In this document: positions 55,352 to 63,928 of the stretch, piece after piece
Position numbering within the stretch: the first letter of the stretch is position 1
Layout of the letters: each line of letters opens with the position of its first letter
NCBI RefSeq assembly: GCF_000970305.1
Contig: NZ_CP009517.1
Location: 62,001-126,000 of the forward strand
Length of the DNA stretch: 64,000 bases
From: Methanosarcina barkeri 3
GTDB lineage: Archaea; Halobacteriota; Methanosarcinia; Methanosarcinales; Methanosarcinaceae
Direction: 5' to 3'
Position numbers and translations under genes: made by a program
The notes under the pieces: model-generated
Told to the model about the DNA's origin: nothing
Database searches by the model: none
Seen by the model: the letters and a program-made list of their open reading frames with translations, nothing else

Positions 55352-55849
55352 ATGAGTTCCAAAGGTACTATTGTTCAAGAGTCCATACCCTATCAGGCAT
55401 TAGCAGATGAAAATCGAGCCTTAAAAGACGAGATAGAAAGTCTGAGAGTACGCTTAAAGGATGCTGAAGAAAGGGAAAGAAGTCTTACTGAAGCTCAAGA
55501 AATTTCTCACATTGGAAACTGGTGCCGCAATATTGAAACCGGGGAAGTACACTGGTCTGATGAGGTTTATCGTATTTTTGGATTTGAACCTCAGGAATTT
55601 GGCGTCACCTATGATAAGTTCTTGAGCCGTGTACATCCGGATGAACGTGAATATTTAATTGAAGCAGTCAAACAAGCTTTGAATCAAAAGTTCTTTGACG
55701 CTGAATATAGAATAATCCGACCTGATGGAGAAGAGCGTATAATGCACGAGGATATCAGGGTTATCTGTAATAATGAGAATGTTCCGATTCGACTGAGCGG
55801 AACAGTTCAGGACATTACTGAACGTAAAAAGACTAAAGCTTTGATATGA
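55352..55849 (+). CDS. Stand-alone PAS protein, partial duplicate of the upstream kinase
   Basis: 165 residues. The first ~45 residues match the kinase N-terminus (SIPYQALADENRALKDEI), then the protein jumps to the second PAS domain, nearly identical (HIGNWCRNIET and VRVHPDEREYLIEAVKQ-type stretches, ending IRLSGTVQDITERKK). The GAF and first PAS are missing and the transmitter is absent: it stops right where HisKA_2 would begin. Either a decayed copy or a sensor-only partner or decoy. Confidence 0.8.
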   Translation: MSSKGTIVQESIPYQALADENRALKDEIESLRVRLKDAEERERSLTEAQEISHIGNWCRNIETGEVHWSDEVYRIFGFEPQEFGVTYDKFLSRVHPDEREYLIEAVKQALNQKFFDAEYRIIRPDGEERIMHEDIRVICNNENVPIRLSGTVQDITERKKTKALI

Positions 55850-55928
55850 CTCTAAACGACCCTACGACTCTAATATATTACTATAAGAAACATTCCAAAA
55901 TCAATTTTAGTCTCAAATCCATAGATTT

Positions 55929-56021
55929 TTAGTTTTTTCTTACGAGCCCAACTTGATCTGCCGGAATAAGAATTGACCGGCATTTTTCCATTATTTTTTC
56001 CATTATTTCCTTGAAATCCAT
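55929..56021 (-). pseudogene. Fragment duplicating the end of the pseudogene at 56282
   Basis: MDFKEIMEKIMEKCRSILIP then ADQVGLVRKN and TAA. The first part closely parallels LDFEEIKEKCQCILIPAS at the end of the pseudogene about 260 bp away. The open frame continues upstream for about 30 codons without a start codon. Confidence 0.4.
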
Positions 56022-56065
56022 ACTATCCGGAATTAATGTAGACTCATTCGATGAAAGTCGGCTTT

Positions 56066-56205
56066 TTCGCCTTTTTGATTGCTTATTAGCCAGTACTGGA
56101 AAGTAGTGTTTTTACGGGAGCTTTTTGTTTTTGGTTTCTTATTAGCCAGTCTGGAGAGTAGCGTCTTTACGGGAGCTTTTCACGCTCGACGAAGGAGAGC
56201 GGCCT
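56066..56205. repeat. Dispersed repeat (TTTTTACGGGAGCTTTTCA family), copy 2
   Basis: gattgcttattagccagtactgga, GTGTTTTTACGGGAGCTTTT, then a second round ttattagccagtctggagagtagcgtcTTTACGGGAGCTTTTCAcgctcGACGAAGGA. Compare copy 1 at 51690-51797. Confidence 0.6.
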
Positions 56206-56281
56206 GTACAAAAATGAATTTAAAATCGCAGAATGAGAATTGAAATGAACCAAAATAGAATTTTTGAGAATTTTGTATATT

Positions 56282-56559
56282 TTAGCTAGCCGGAATAAGG
56301 ATGCACTGGCATTTTTCCTTTATTTCCTCAAAATCCAGATTATTCAAGCTCTTGGCATTTTCATGCATAAGCGGTGAGTATTTCTCAATTAGAGAGCTGC
56401 TTTTTTCTATTAAATTTTTAAGTTCTTTTCGGTCTGTATCTGACGGCTGACTACAGCTGTAGTGGGGTAGATTTCAAACTTTTGATTTTTCCACTTGAAA
56501 CGGAGTTCTATTAGTTTTTCGTACTCAAGGTCTTTTTGTTCAGAAATCAGGAACCTCGC
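56282..56559 (-). pseudogene. Frameshifted gene remnant
   Basis: Two overlapping minus-strand frames both read like protein. The upstream one has FLISEQKDLEYEKLIELRFK then KWKNQKFEIYPTTAVV; the downstream one has SDTDRKELKNLIEKSSSLIE, KYSPLMHENAKSLNNLDFEE and ends KCQCILIPAS. The total length (278 bp) is not a multiple of three and there is no start codon, so a frameshift and a 5' loss are both likely. The C-terminus is repeated at 55929-56021. Family not recognised. Confidence 0.5.
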
Positions 56560-56728
56560 TTAATTCACATTTAAAAATTTTGATGCTTACTGATTTCTCA
56601 AGAAAGTCCCTGGAAAAAGGTAAATAATGTGAACAGATAAATAAAATAAAAACAAGATTGAGATTAGGGGGAAGGGTAGAATCGAGATTTCAGAGCTTAG
56701 AAAAAAAGAGAAAATATACCTCCTGCTT

Positions 56729-57067
56729 GTGAGTATCTTTCTCGCAGCTATCCTCTTTTATACCTTTTATATCAGCCAGCTTCTTTGGGGAATAGTTATT
56801 GATGTTCTTATTCTGAGGCTTTATTTCCTCATGAAAAGGGAGAAGAGTTACTTCAGAGAATGTTACCTGGATGAAAAAGAAGCAGGAACTACGCTAGATC
56901 CCCAAATAAAAAAGAAAGTCCGGCTTGCAAACATTCTTATTACTCTCTTCGTGCTTGGACTGGTTGTTTATTCATACTTTACTTTCCAGTTCCTCTCAGG
57001 GGTTGTTGCAGGCTTGCTGATTTTGCTTTATGTACACATGCTGCTGTTTTCGAAGGACAATCTTTGA
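56729..57067 (+). CDS. Small membrane protein made of two LonB-like transmembrane hairpins
   Basis: 112 residues from a GTG at 56729; the frame stays open about 25 codons further without a standard start, and GGGGGAAGGG lies in that extension, so the true start is unclear. Four hydrophobic segments form two similar hairpins. The second (NILITLFVLGLVVYSYF then GVVAGLLILLY) closely resembles the membrane insert of LonB at 58796 (NMLMMLFVVGIIIYSYF, GIIAGIMILML). The first (LLWGIVIDVLIL) resembles its second helix. Function unknown; interaction with LonB is conjecture. Confidence 0.6.
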   Translation: MSIFLAAILFYTFYISQLLWGIVIDVLILRLYFLMKREKSYFRECYLDEKEAGTTLDPQIKKKVRLANILITLFVLGLVVYSYFTFQFLSGVVAGLLILLYVHMLLFSKDNL

Positions 57068-57210
57068 AAAATTAAAATGTCGGACTGTTTTGAGATAAAA
57101 CTCTTGAAGCTTTTCTTACTTTTCTTGCTTTTCTTGCTTTTCCTGTTTTTCCAGGTTTCAGAGTTTTTCTGTTCTTCCGGGATTTTCATTTTTCTGTTCT
57201 GCCTGGATTT

Positions 57211-58071
57211 TCATTTTTCCTGTTCTTCCGGAATTTCTTGCTTTTCCAGGTTTTCCTGATTCTCAGGTTTTTCCAGGCTTTCAGGATTTTCCTGTTTTTT
57301 CAGGGTTTCAAGTTTTTCAAGCCTTTTCCGGGTTAAAGCAATAGCATCTTTAATAGCTGTATTTTCGGACTGCTGGGCAAAGATGTTTTCCTGCATGGCA
57401 AGAGCTTTTTCAAGGTTCTGTTTTGCAGTATCGCTTTTTTCCGGGTCCTGCTGGATTTGGCAGTTTCCAAGCTGGCTGAGCGCAACTGCAAGTTCGGCCT
57501 GATAGCCAGGGTTGTCGGGCTTTTCTTCAAGAAGTTTTTCGTAGAGTTCAATTGCCTGGTTGAGGATTTCGCATGCTTCTTCAAAATAACCCATATCCGT
57601 AAGGAGAGCTGCATAATTGTTCAGGTTCTCGCCGGCAGCAGACCGAAAAACTGCATTTTCAGGCTCTTTTGCCAGGAGATTTACATAGGTCTCACGGGCG
57701 CGGATATAATATTCGGCAGCTTGCGGCTTTTCACCTTTATTTTTTAGAAGGTTTCCGGTATTGCTCAGGGTTGTGCCCATGTAGTGACGGTAATTAGTAT
57801 TTTCAGGATCGTTTTTAAGGAGTTCTGAACCTGCATTAATCGCCATTTCGTAGGTTTCGAGGGCTTCGTTATATTTTGACTCAGTATAATAGATGCCTCC
57901 ACGCATAAAAAGAACATAATATACTGCGTCAGTGGCTTTTGCTTTCTTTGCCGAGTCTTCGGCTTTATCAAGAGTTTCAAGAGCTTTATCAAGATTACCT
58001 TTTCGGATTTGGGCTACGGCACTGTGAATTTGCTTCAGAAGGAGAAGATTTCTGACCTTGCTTCTGGACAT
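57211..58071 (-). CDS. TPR-repeat protein with acidic low-complexity tail
   Basis: 286 residues with about five tetratricopeptide repeats (ALETLDKAEDSAKKAKATDA, YTESKYNEALETYEMAINAG, LTDMGYFEEACEILNQAIEL). The last ~30 residues are a Glu/Pro/Gln/Lys-rich tail (ESLEKPENQENLEKQEIPEE). The start follows cttatgtcc with a weak aagagg site. It converges on the LonB-hairpin gene. It is not closely like the two TPR paralogues at 17352 and 20723. Confidence 0.85.
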   Translation of the reverse strand: MSRSKVRNLLLLKQIHSAVAQIRKGNLDKALETLDKAEDSAKKAKATDAVYYVLFMRGGIYYTESKYNEALETYEMAINAGSELLKNDPENTNYRHYMGTTLSNTGNLLKNKGEKPQAAEYYIRARETYVNLLAKEPENAVFRSAAGENLNNYAALLTDMGYFEEACEILNQAIELYEKLLEEKPDNPGYQAELAVALSQLGNCQIQQDPEKSDTAKQNLEKALAMQENIFAQQSENTAIKDAIALTRKRLEKLETLKKQENPESLEKPENQENLEKQEIPEEQEK

Positions 58072-58740
58072 AAGAGGAAAATGCCCCTTGTTTTATTAAA
58101 TAACTATCGATATCGGTTTATGGACAGCAGGCAGAATGTGGCTTAAAGTTAGGTTCTCGATTACCTTTAAGTTAGCTCTGAACTGGTTTGAGCTGATTTT
58201 AATTGGTTTGAACTAATTTTAACCGGTTTATTGTGGCCTAAATTGAATTAAAATAGTCTAAATTGGTCTAAATTAGTCTAAGCTGGTCTAAAAAGGCCTG
58301 AATACATCTTAGTTTGTCCGTATTGACCTTAAACCAGTCCAAACTGGTTTGAACTAACTCTGAATCAGCTTTTAAGCAGTTGTGGTCTTAATCAGCTTTT
58401 GTATGAATTCGTGAATAATGCTCAATGTATATATAGGGGAGATAGCATAAAAGAGTTGAAATTATCTAAACGATTTGAAAATTCATTTTCTATTGCATTT
58501 GGGAACCAAATGTACAATCTAGCAAATAGTATGATAACAAAAAGTTTCTATAGATCATATATAATAGAATATTTCTATAAATTATATATACGTTGGCAGG
58601 TTAATTATATATACAGTAAGTTAATATAATTAGCAGAAGTATGGATGGGGTCACAGTAACTTGAGGAACTCGTTATTGTGGCATCCTCTTTTTGCCAATC
58701 ATTTTATCACTAAAAATATTATTTTTTCGATAACGTCAAG
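58072..58740. repeat. Intergenic region with degenerate repeats
   Basis: tggtctaaattagtctaa-type words recur about ten times at 58180-58350. Beyond this the stretch is AT-rich. The reading frame at 58399-58629 is AT-driven and not credible. No gene supported. Confidence 0.5.
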
Positions 58741-58750
58741 TATATATATT
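58741..58750 (+). promoter_or_regulatory. TATA box of lonB
   Basis: tatatatatt about 46-55 bp before the lonB ATG, flanked by two copies of the word taacgtc/taacgtt (58731-58775) that could be a regulatory element. Confidence 0.5.
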
Positions 58751-58795
58751 GATCAGTAACGTCTATTGAATAACGTTCAAATATGTGAGCTAACC

Positions 58796-60892
58796 ATGGT
58801 GTATAATAAAAATCAGAACATAGACGAGTCTTCAGAAAATATGGATGAGCTCGCTCAAAATATCGGCGAGCCCGTCCAGAATGTAGACACGTCTACGGCC
58901 GATCAGAAGACGGAGGAGTCCGGTGGGGGTATGACCGGGCCAGAATCCAATCAAGTTAAGGCCGAGTCTGAGTCCGATCAGGATGATTATGAAGATGTTG
59001 ACATCGGCTTTTCTTTTGAAAATACTTCTAATATAGATGTACCCAAACTTCTTATCGACCAGGTACTGGGTCAGGAACATGCCGTAGAAGTCGTAAAAAA
59101 AGCGGCTGGCCAGAGACGGCATATTATGATGATAGGAACCCCAGGAACAGGGAAATCCCTGCTTGCAAAAGCAATGGCAGAGCTTCTTCCTAAAGAAGAA
59201 CTTAAGGATATCCTTGTATATCCTAACATGGAAGATCTTAACAACCCTAAAATAAGGGAGGTTCCCGCTGGAAAGGGCAGAGAAATCGTCATGGCCCATA
59301 AAATGGAGGCTAGAAAGAAAGTCCAGGCCAGAAATATGCTCATGATGCTTTTTGTTGTGGGTATTATCATCTATTCTTACTTTGTTTACGAATTGATATG
59401 GGGCATTATTGCAGGCATTATGATTCTCATGCTAACCCGCCAGTTCTTGCCTAAAGAAGAAATGATGATCCCCAAATTGGCGGTTTCAAATTATGACAAA
59501 GAGCACGCACCTTATATCGATGCAACCGGAGCTCACGCAGGAGCTTTGCTTGGTGATGTAAGGCACGACCCATTCCAGTCCGGTGGGCTTGAAACCCCTG
59601 CTCACGACAGAGTAGAGGCCGGAGATATCCACAAGGCCCATAAAGGTGTGCTTTTTATTGACGAAATCAACACTCTCAGGCTGGAATCCCAACAGAGTCT
59701 TCTGACTGCGCTTCAGGAAAAAGAATACCCGATTACCGGGCAGTCCGAAAGAAGTTCGGGCGCTCTTGTCAAGACCGAGCCTGTACCATGTGACTTTATT
59801 ATGGTATCTGCAGGAAACCTTGATGCTGTACAGAAAATGCATCCTGCGCTCAGGTCAAGAATAAAAGGTTACGGTTACGAAGTCTACATGCAGGATTCCA
59901 TGGAAGACACTCCTGAAAACCGGAAGAAAATGGTTCGTTTCGTTGCTCAGGAAGTCGTTAGGGACGGACATATTCCTCACTTCAATGAAGGTGCAGTGGA
60001 AGAAGTAATAAGGGAAGCCAGAAGACGGGCAGGTAGGAAAGGGCACCTTACCCTGAAGCTCCGTGATCTTGGCGGACTTGTACGCGTAGCAGGAGACATT
60101 GCCCATTCCGAGGGCGCTCCATTAACAACTGCAGAGCACGTGCTTGCAGCAAAGAGAATCGCAAGGTCGATTGAGCAGCAGCTTGCAGATAGCTATCTGG
60201 AACACCGCAAAGAATACGAATCTTTCCTCAGAAAAGGTTCTGCGGTGGGCAGGGTTAACGGGCTTGCAGTCATGGGTGGAGATTCCGGAATTGTGCTTCC
60301 CATCGTGTCTGAAGTCACACCTGCAATTTCAGGAGCTGAAGGGCGAATTGTAGCAACAGGAAAACTCAAGACTATTGCAAAGGAAGCAGTGCAAAACGTC
60401 TCTGCTGTAATTAAAAACATGACCGGTACGGATATATCCAGACACGACGTCCATATCCAGTTTGTAGGAACTTACGAAGGTGTGGAAGGAGACAGTGCAT
60501 CGGTTTCCATTGCAACAGCTGTTATATCGGCCATCGAAAAGATTCCAGTCGACCAGACTGTAGCTATGACAGGTTCCCTTTCAGTCAGGGGAGATGTCCT
60601 GCCTGTAGGCGGAGTTACATATAAGATTGAAGCTGCAGCTCAGGCCGGCATGAAGAAAGTCATTATCCCGAAATCAAACGAGGCAGATGTTCTCATCGAA
60701 AAGGCGTATAAGGAAAAAATCCAGATCATCCCTGTCTCCTCTATTGCGGAGGTAATGGAACACAGCCTTGTAGGTCCGAAAAAGAACTCAATTATCGAAA
60801 AACTTCGAAACATTACAAGGCTCAACTTCGATATTCCTGAGGTTTCACCCGCTTCCGTACAGGCTAAGAATCTTTTTGGATGCAGGAACTGA
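58796..60892 (+). CDS. lonB: Archaeal membrane-bound Lon protease
   Basis: 698 residues from the ATG at 58796 (a TTG ten codons earlier also exists). After an acidic N-terminal region of about 70 residues (rich in D/E/N/Q/S) comes the AAA+ module: Walker A GTPGTGKS from Gly114, a two-helix membrane insert at about 180-212, and Walker B VLFIDEIN near 285. The C-terminal protease has the dyad Ser567 (GDSASVS) and Lys610 (TYKIEAA). It degrades misfolded proteins at the inner membrane face. tldD follows with a TGATG overlap. Confidence 0.96.
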   Translation: MVYNKNQNIDESSENMDELAQNIGEPVQNVDTSTADQKTEESGGGMTGPESNQVKAESESDQDDYEDVDIGFSFENTSNIDVPKLLIDQVLGQEHAVEVVKKAAGQRRHIMMIGTPGTGKSLLAKAMAELLPKEELKDILVYPNMEDLNNPKIREVPAGKGREIVMAHKMEARKKVQARNMLMMLFVVGIIIYSYFVYELIWGIIAGIMILMLTRQFLPKEEMMIPKLAVSNYDKEHAPYIDATGAHAGALLGDVRHDPFQSGGLETPAHDRVEAGDIHKAHKGVLFIDEINTLRLESQQSLLTALQEKEYPITGQSERSSGALVKTEPVPCDFIMVSAGNLDAVQKMHPALRSRIKGYGYEVYMQDSMEDTPENRKKMVRFVAQEVVRDGHIPHFNEGAVEEVIREARRRAGRKGHLTLKLRDLGGLVRVAGDIAHSEGAPLTTAEHVLAAKRIARSIEQQLADSYLEHRKEYESFLRKGSAVGRVNGLAVMGGDSGIVLPIVSEVTPAISGAEGRIVATGKLKTIAKEAVQNVSAVIKNMTGTDISRHDVHIQFVGTYEGVEGDSASVSIATAVISAIEKIPVDQTVAMTGSLSVRGDVLPVGGVTYKIEAAAQAGMKKVIIPKSNEADVLIEKAYKEKIQIIPVSSIAEVMEHSLVGPKKNSIIEKLRNITRLNFDIPEVSPASVQAKNLFGCRN

Positions 60893-62229
60893 TGACCATT
60901 ATGCAGGATATTAAATTTTATGACTGCAGGGTAATTGAGGGCAGTTCCACCTCAATTATTCTGGATAACGGAAAGATCGAAGAAATATCCAGAAACTTTA
61001 CACGGGGGGCCGGAGTAAGGGCTCTTTCTGGAGGTTCCTGGGGTTATACATCTGTGGAAGGGGAAATTGACCTCAAACAGGGTGTCGAGGCGGCCTCAAA
61101 ACTTGCTTTTTCTATGAATGCCAGTACCCCTAAGGAAGACGTGGAACTTGCAGCCTTGAATCCTCCGGAAGTAAAGAATCTCCCAGAGGTCAGAATTGAC
61201 CCAAGGGATGTTTCTATTGAGGAAAAAGTTGATCTTTTAAAAAACATAGAAACCAATGCGAAAGTAAAGGGCATTAACAGTACCAAAGTTATGTACCTGG
61301 AATCTGAGTTTAAAGTCGAATACAGGAGTTCCGATGGTATTGAATGTGCCTATGAGCTTATGAATGTCGGTTTTGCGGTTTCGGCAGTTGCTTCGGAAAA
61401 CGGAGTATATCAGGCAGGCAGAGAAAGTCGGTTTGGGTACGGATATGAGCTTTTCAAGAAAGAAAACGTGCTGGAACTCGCCAGAAAGGCAGGAAATACT
61501 GCAATAGAGCTTCTCAAAGCGAAAACTCCTAAAGGCGGAGAAATGCCTGTAATTCTTGACCAGGAACTGGCTGGTGTCTTTGCCCACGAAGCCGTTGGAC
61601 ACGCATCTGAAGCTGATCTTGTTCTTGAAGGGGACTCCATCCTTGAAAACCGGATTGGAGAACAGATTGCCTCTCCTCTCATTACAATCATCGATGACCC
61701 TACCCTGCACGAGTTCGGATACTATCCTTTTGATGCCGAAGGGGCAAAATCAAAAAGAACAGAAATAATCAAGAACGGGGTTTTTAATTCCTATCTTCAT
61801 TCCCGGGAAACTGCAGCGAAACTTGGGGGAACTCCAGGGAACTGCAGGGCTCAGGGTTACTCAATGCCCGTTGTAAGGATGAGCAACACCTTCATAGATA
61901 ACGGGGATGCCAGATTTGAAGAAATGCTTGAAGAGATAAAAGATGGGATGTATCTTATAGGCTCAAGAGGAGGACAGGTAAATACCGGAGAAGGAATTTT
62001 CCAGTTCAATGCCGAAAAAGGATACCTGATAAAGAACGGAGAACTCACCGAACTTGTACGGGACGTTTCTCTCTCAGGCAAAACTCTTGAGATTCTCAAC
62101 CATGTGGCCCTTGTGGGCAACGACCTTAAAATGACTGCAGGCAGATGCGGAAAAGCCGGACAGCTTGTACCCGTATCAGATGGTTCTCCTCACCTGTCTA
62201 TCTCAAAAGCCCTGGTGGGAGGTGCCTGA
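60892..62229 (+). CDS. tldD: TldD metalloprotease family protein
   Basis: 445 residues from the ATG at 60892, which overlaps the lonB stop (TGATG) and has AGGA upstream; ATGs at 60880 and 60901 are alternatives. The zinc site is HEAVGHASEAD. Other marks are GRESRFGYG, SYLHSRETAAKLGG and RMSNTFIDNG. TldD forms a complex with TldE that degrades unfolded peptides and, in bacteria, processes microcins. Tight linkage to lonB suggests a joint protein-turnover operon. Confidence 0.93.
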   Translation: MTIMQDIKFYDCRVIEGSSTSIILDNGKIEEISRNFTRGAGVRALSGGSWGYTSVEGEIDLKQGVEAASKLAFSMNASTPKEDVELAALNPPEVKNLPEVRIDPRDVSIEEKVDLLKNIETNAKVKGINSTKVMYLESEFKVEYRSSDGIECAYELMNVGFAVSAVASENGVYQAGRESRFGYGYELFKKENVLELARKAGNTAIELLKAKTPKGGEMPVILDQELAGVFAHEAVGHASEADLVLEGDSILENRIGEQIASPLITIIDDPTLHEFGYYPFDAEGAKSKRTEIIKNGVFNSYLHSRETAAKLGGTPGNCRAQGYSMPVVRMSNTFIDNGDARFEEMLEEIKDGMYLIGSRGGQVNTGEGIFQFNAEKGYLIKNGELTELVRDVSLSGKTLEILNHVALVGNDLKMTAGRCGKAGQLVPVSDGSPHLSISKALVGGA

Positions 62230-62231
62230 AG

Positions 62232-63542
62232 ATGTACGAGCTTGCAAGAAAAGCTCTAAGGCTTGCAGAAAAGGCAGGAGCTGAAGAAGCTGAAATCTAT
62301 TATGCTGCAAACCACTCAACAAGTGTGAATTTTAGAAAAGATGCACTTGAGAATGCTAAAGACCGTTTCTCGGAAGGTATAGGAGTCAGGGCTATAGTAA
62401 ACGGAGCTGTGGGCTTTGCCAGCACGAATTCGGCAGCACAAATAGAGGATGCTGTTGAGGTTGCGGTTTCCGAAGCCAGGATAAGGGAAAGTGATCCTGA
62501 TTGGGTGGGTCTTCCTTCGAACGAAAAATATCCCACGGTATCGGGCATCTTCGATAAAAAAGTCGAGACCCTGGAACTTGAAGCCTGTATTGAGCATGCC
62601 CTGGCACTTATTGAAGGCACAAAAGAAGTCCCAGGTACACTTCCAACATCAGGAGGCTTTACTCGGGCAAAGAGCAAGCAACTTATCCTGAACACAAATG
62701 GCATAGAAATAGAAGAGGAATCAACAGCAGTTTCCGGTTTTGTTGATGTCATTACTGTAAACGGGCAGACTTCAACAGCCTATGACTTTGGAATTTCCCG
62801 TTCTCTGGATATTGATTTCTTCGCCCTTGGAAAGAATGCAGCCGAGCTTGCACTGAAATCCAGTGACGGAATAAAGATCGAACCGCAAAAAACTGATGTG
62901 GTTTTCCATCCGTTTGCTTTTTCAGACATTATTGAGGAGGCGCTTGCTCCTTCGTTTGATGCGGACAATGTCCAGAAGGGAAGGTCGGGCCTGATAGACA
63001 AACTCGGCGAGGAACTTGCAGTGCCGGAACTCAGCATCTATGATGACGGACTCATTGAGGCAGGAATCGAGACATCTACTTCGGATGATGAGGGAGTTCC
63101 TTCGCAGCGTACTACCTTGATTGGAAAAGGCGTACTTGAAACTTACCTCTATGACAGTTATACCGCAGGAAAATCAGGCGTCAAGAGTACCGGAAACAGC
63201 TCAAGGTCTTCTTATACAAGTCCTCCTGCAGTAGGGCTCAGAAACGTTATAGTTGATTATCCTCAGACGGATGTTATTGCTGATACTCATTCCGGGATCT
63301 TCGTAAACACGATAATCGGTGCTCACACGGCAAACTCGATTTCTGGAGACTTCTCAGTAGAAGCCAGAAATGCCTTCACAATTAAAGACGGAGCACTTGA
63401 TAAGCCTATAAAATCCCTCATGATTTCAGGCAATGCTTTCGAGATTTTAAAACAGATCACAGGAGCAGGCTTTGATGTCAGGAAAGTCGGAGGAATAATT
63501 ACACCTTCTATCCGGGTTTCGGATATGAGTGTTATAGGTTAA
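62232..63542 (+). CDS. tldE: TldE/PmbA family protein
   Basis: 436 residues from the ATG at 62232, chosen because GGAGGTG lies 8 bp upstream and the tldD stop is 2 bp away; a longer open frame exists but would overlap tldD. It has YYAANHSTSVNFRKDALENA, GVRAIVNGAVGFASTNS and the C-terminal SISGDFSVEARNAF. It lacks the HExxxH zinc motif, as expected for the non-catalytic partner. The pair acts as a heterodimeric peptidase. Confidence 0.92.
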   Translation: MYELARKALRLAEKAGAEEAEIYYAANHSTSVNFRKDALENAKDRFSEGIGVRAIVNGAVGFASTNSAAQIEDAVEVAVSEARIRESDPDWVGLPSNEKYPTVSGIFDKKVETLELEACIEHALALIEGTKEVPGTLPTSGGFTRAKSKQLILNTNGIEIEEESTAVSGFVDVITVNGQTSTAYDFGISRSLDIDFFALGKNAAELALKSSDGIKIEPQKTDVVFHPFAFSDIIEEALAPSFDADNVQKGRSGLIDKLGEELAVPELSIYDDGLIEAGIETSTSDDEGVPSQRTTLIGKGVLETYLYDSYTAGKSGVKSTGNSSRSSYTSPPAVGLRNVIVDYPQTDVIADTHSGIFVNTIIGAHTANSISGDFSVEARNAFTIKDGALDKPIKSLMISGNAFEILKQITGAGFDVRKVGGIITPSIRVSDMSVIG

Positions 63543-63613
63543 GGCTCATAAAGAGCCTTCTTTTTAATCAGTAACAGTTACTGATTAATAATTTTAATAT
63601 TCTCCTATTCTAA

Positions 63614-63855
63614 TGAATATTTTGTATTCCTTACTTCAGATTTTCAGTATTCCTCATTTCTAGACATTTTGTATTCCTTATTTCAGATCTTCAGTGTTTC
63701 TCATTTCTAGACATTTTGTATTCCTTATTTCAGATCTTCAGTGTTTCTCATTTCTAGATAATTTGTATTCCTTATTTCAGATCTTCAGTGTTTCTCATTT
63801 CTAGATAATTTGTATTCCTTATTTCAGATCTTCAATATTCCTTATTTCTAGATAT
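63614..63855. repeat. 47-bp tandem repeat, about five copies
   Basis: The unit attttgtattccttatttcagatcttcagtgtttctcatttctagac recurs with an exact 47-bp period (TAG words at 63661, 63708, 63755, 63802 and 63849). The copies differ at a few positions. It lies between two converging genes. Confidence 0.85.
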
Positions 63856-63928
63856 TTGATACTTTCTTGTTACAATAAATAATAATTTTTAAGGTTTAAT
63901 ATTTCTGTTTTTAGAAAAAGAATTTACT

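Noticed and set aside
57077-57259. 60-codon Phe/Leu-rich plus-strand frame
   Set aside because: Antisense of the low-complexity tail of the TPR gene.
58399-58629. 76-codon plus-strand frame before lonB
   Set aside because: AT-driven, with no ribosome-binding site and a low-complexity Tyr/Ile-rich end.
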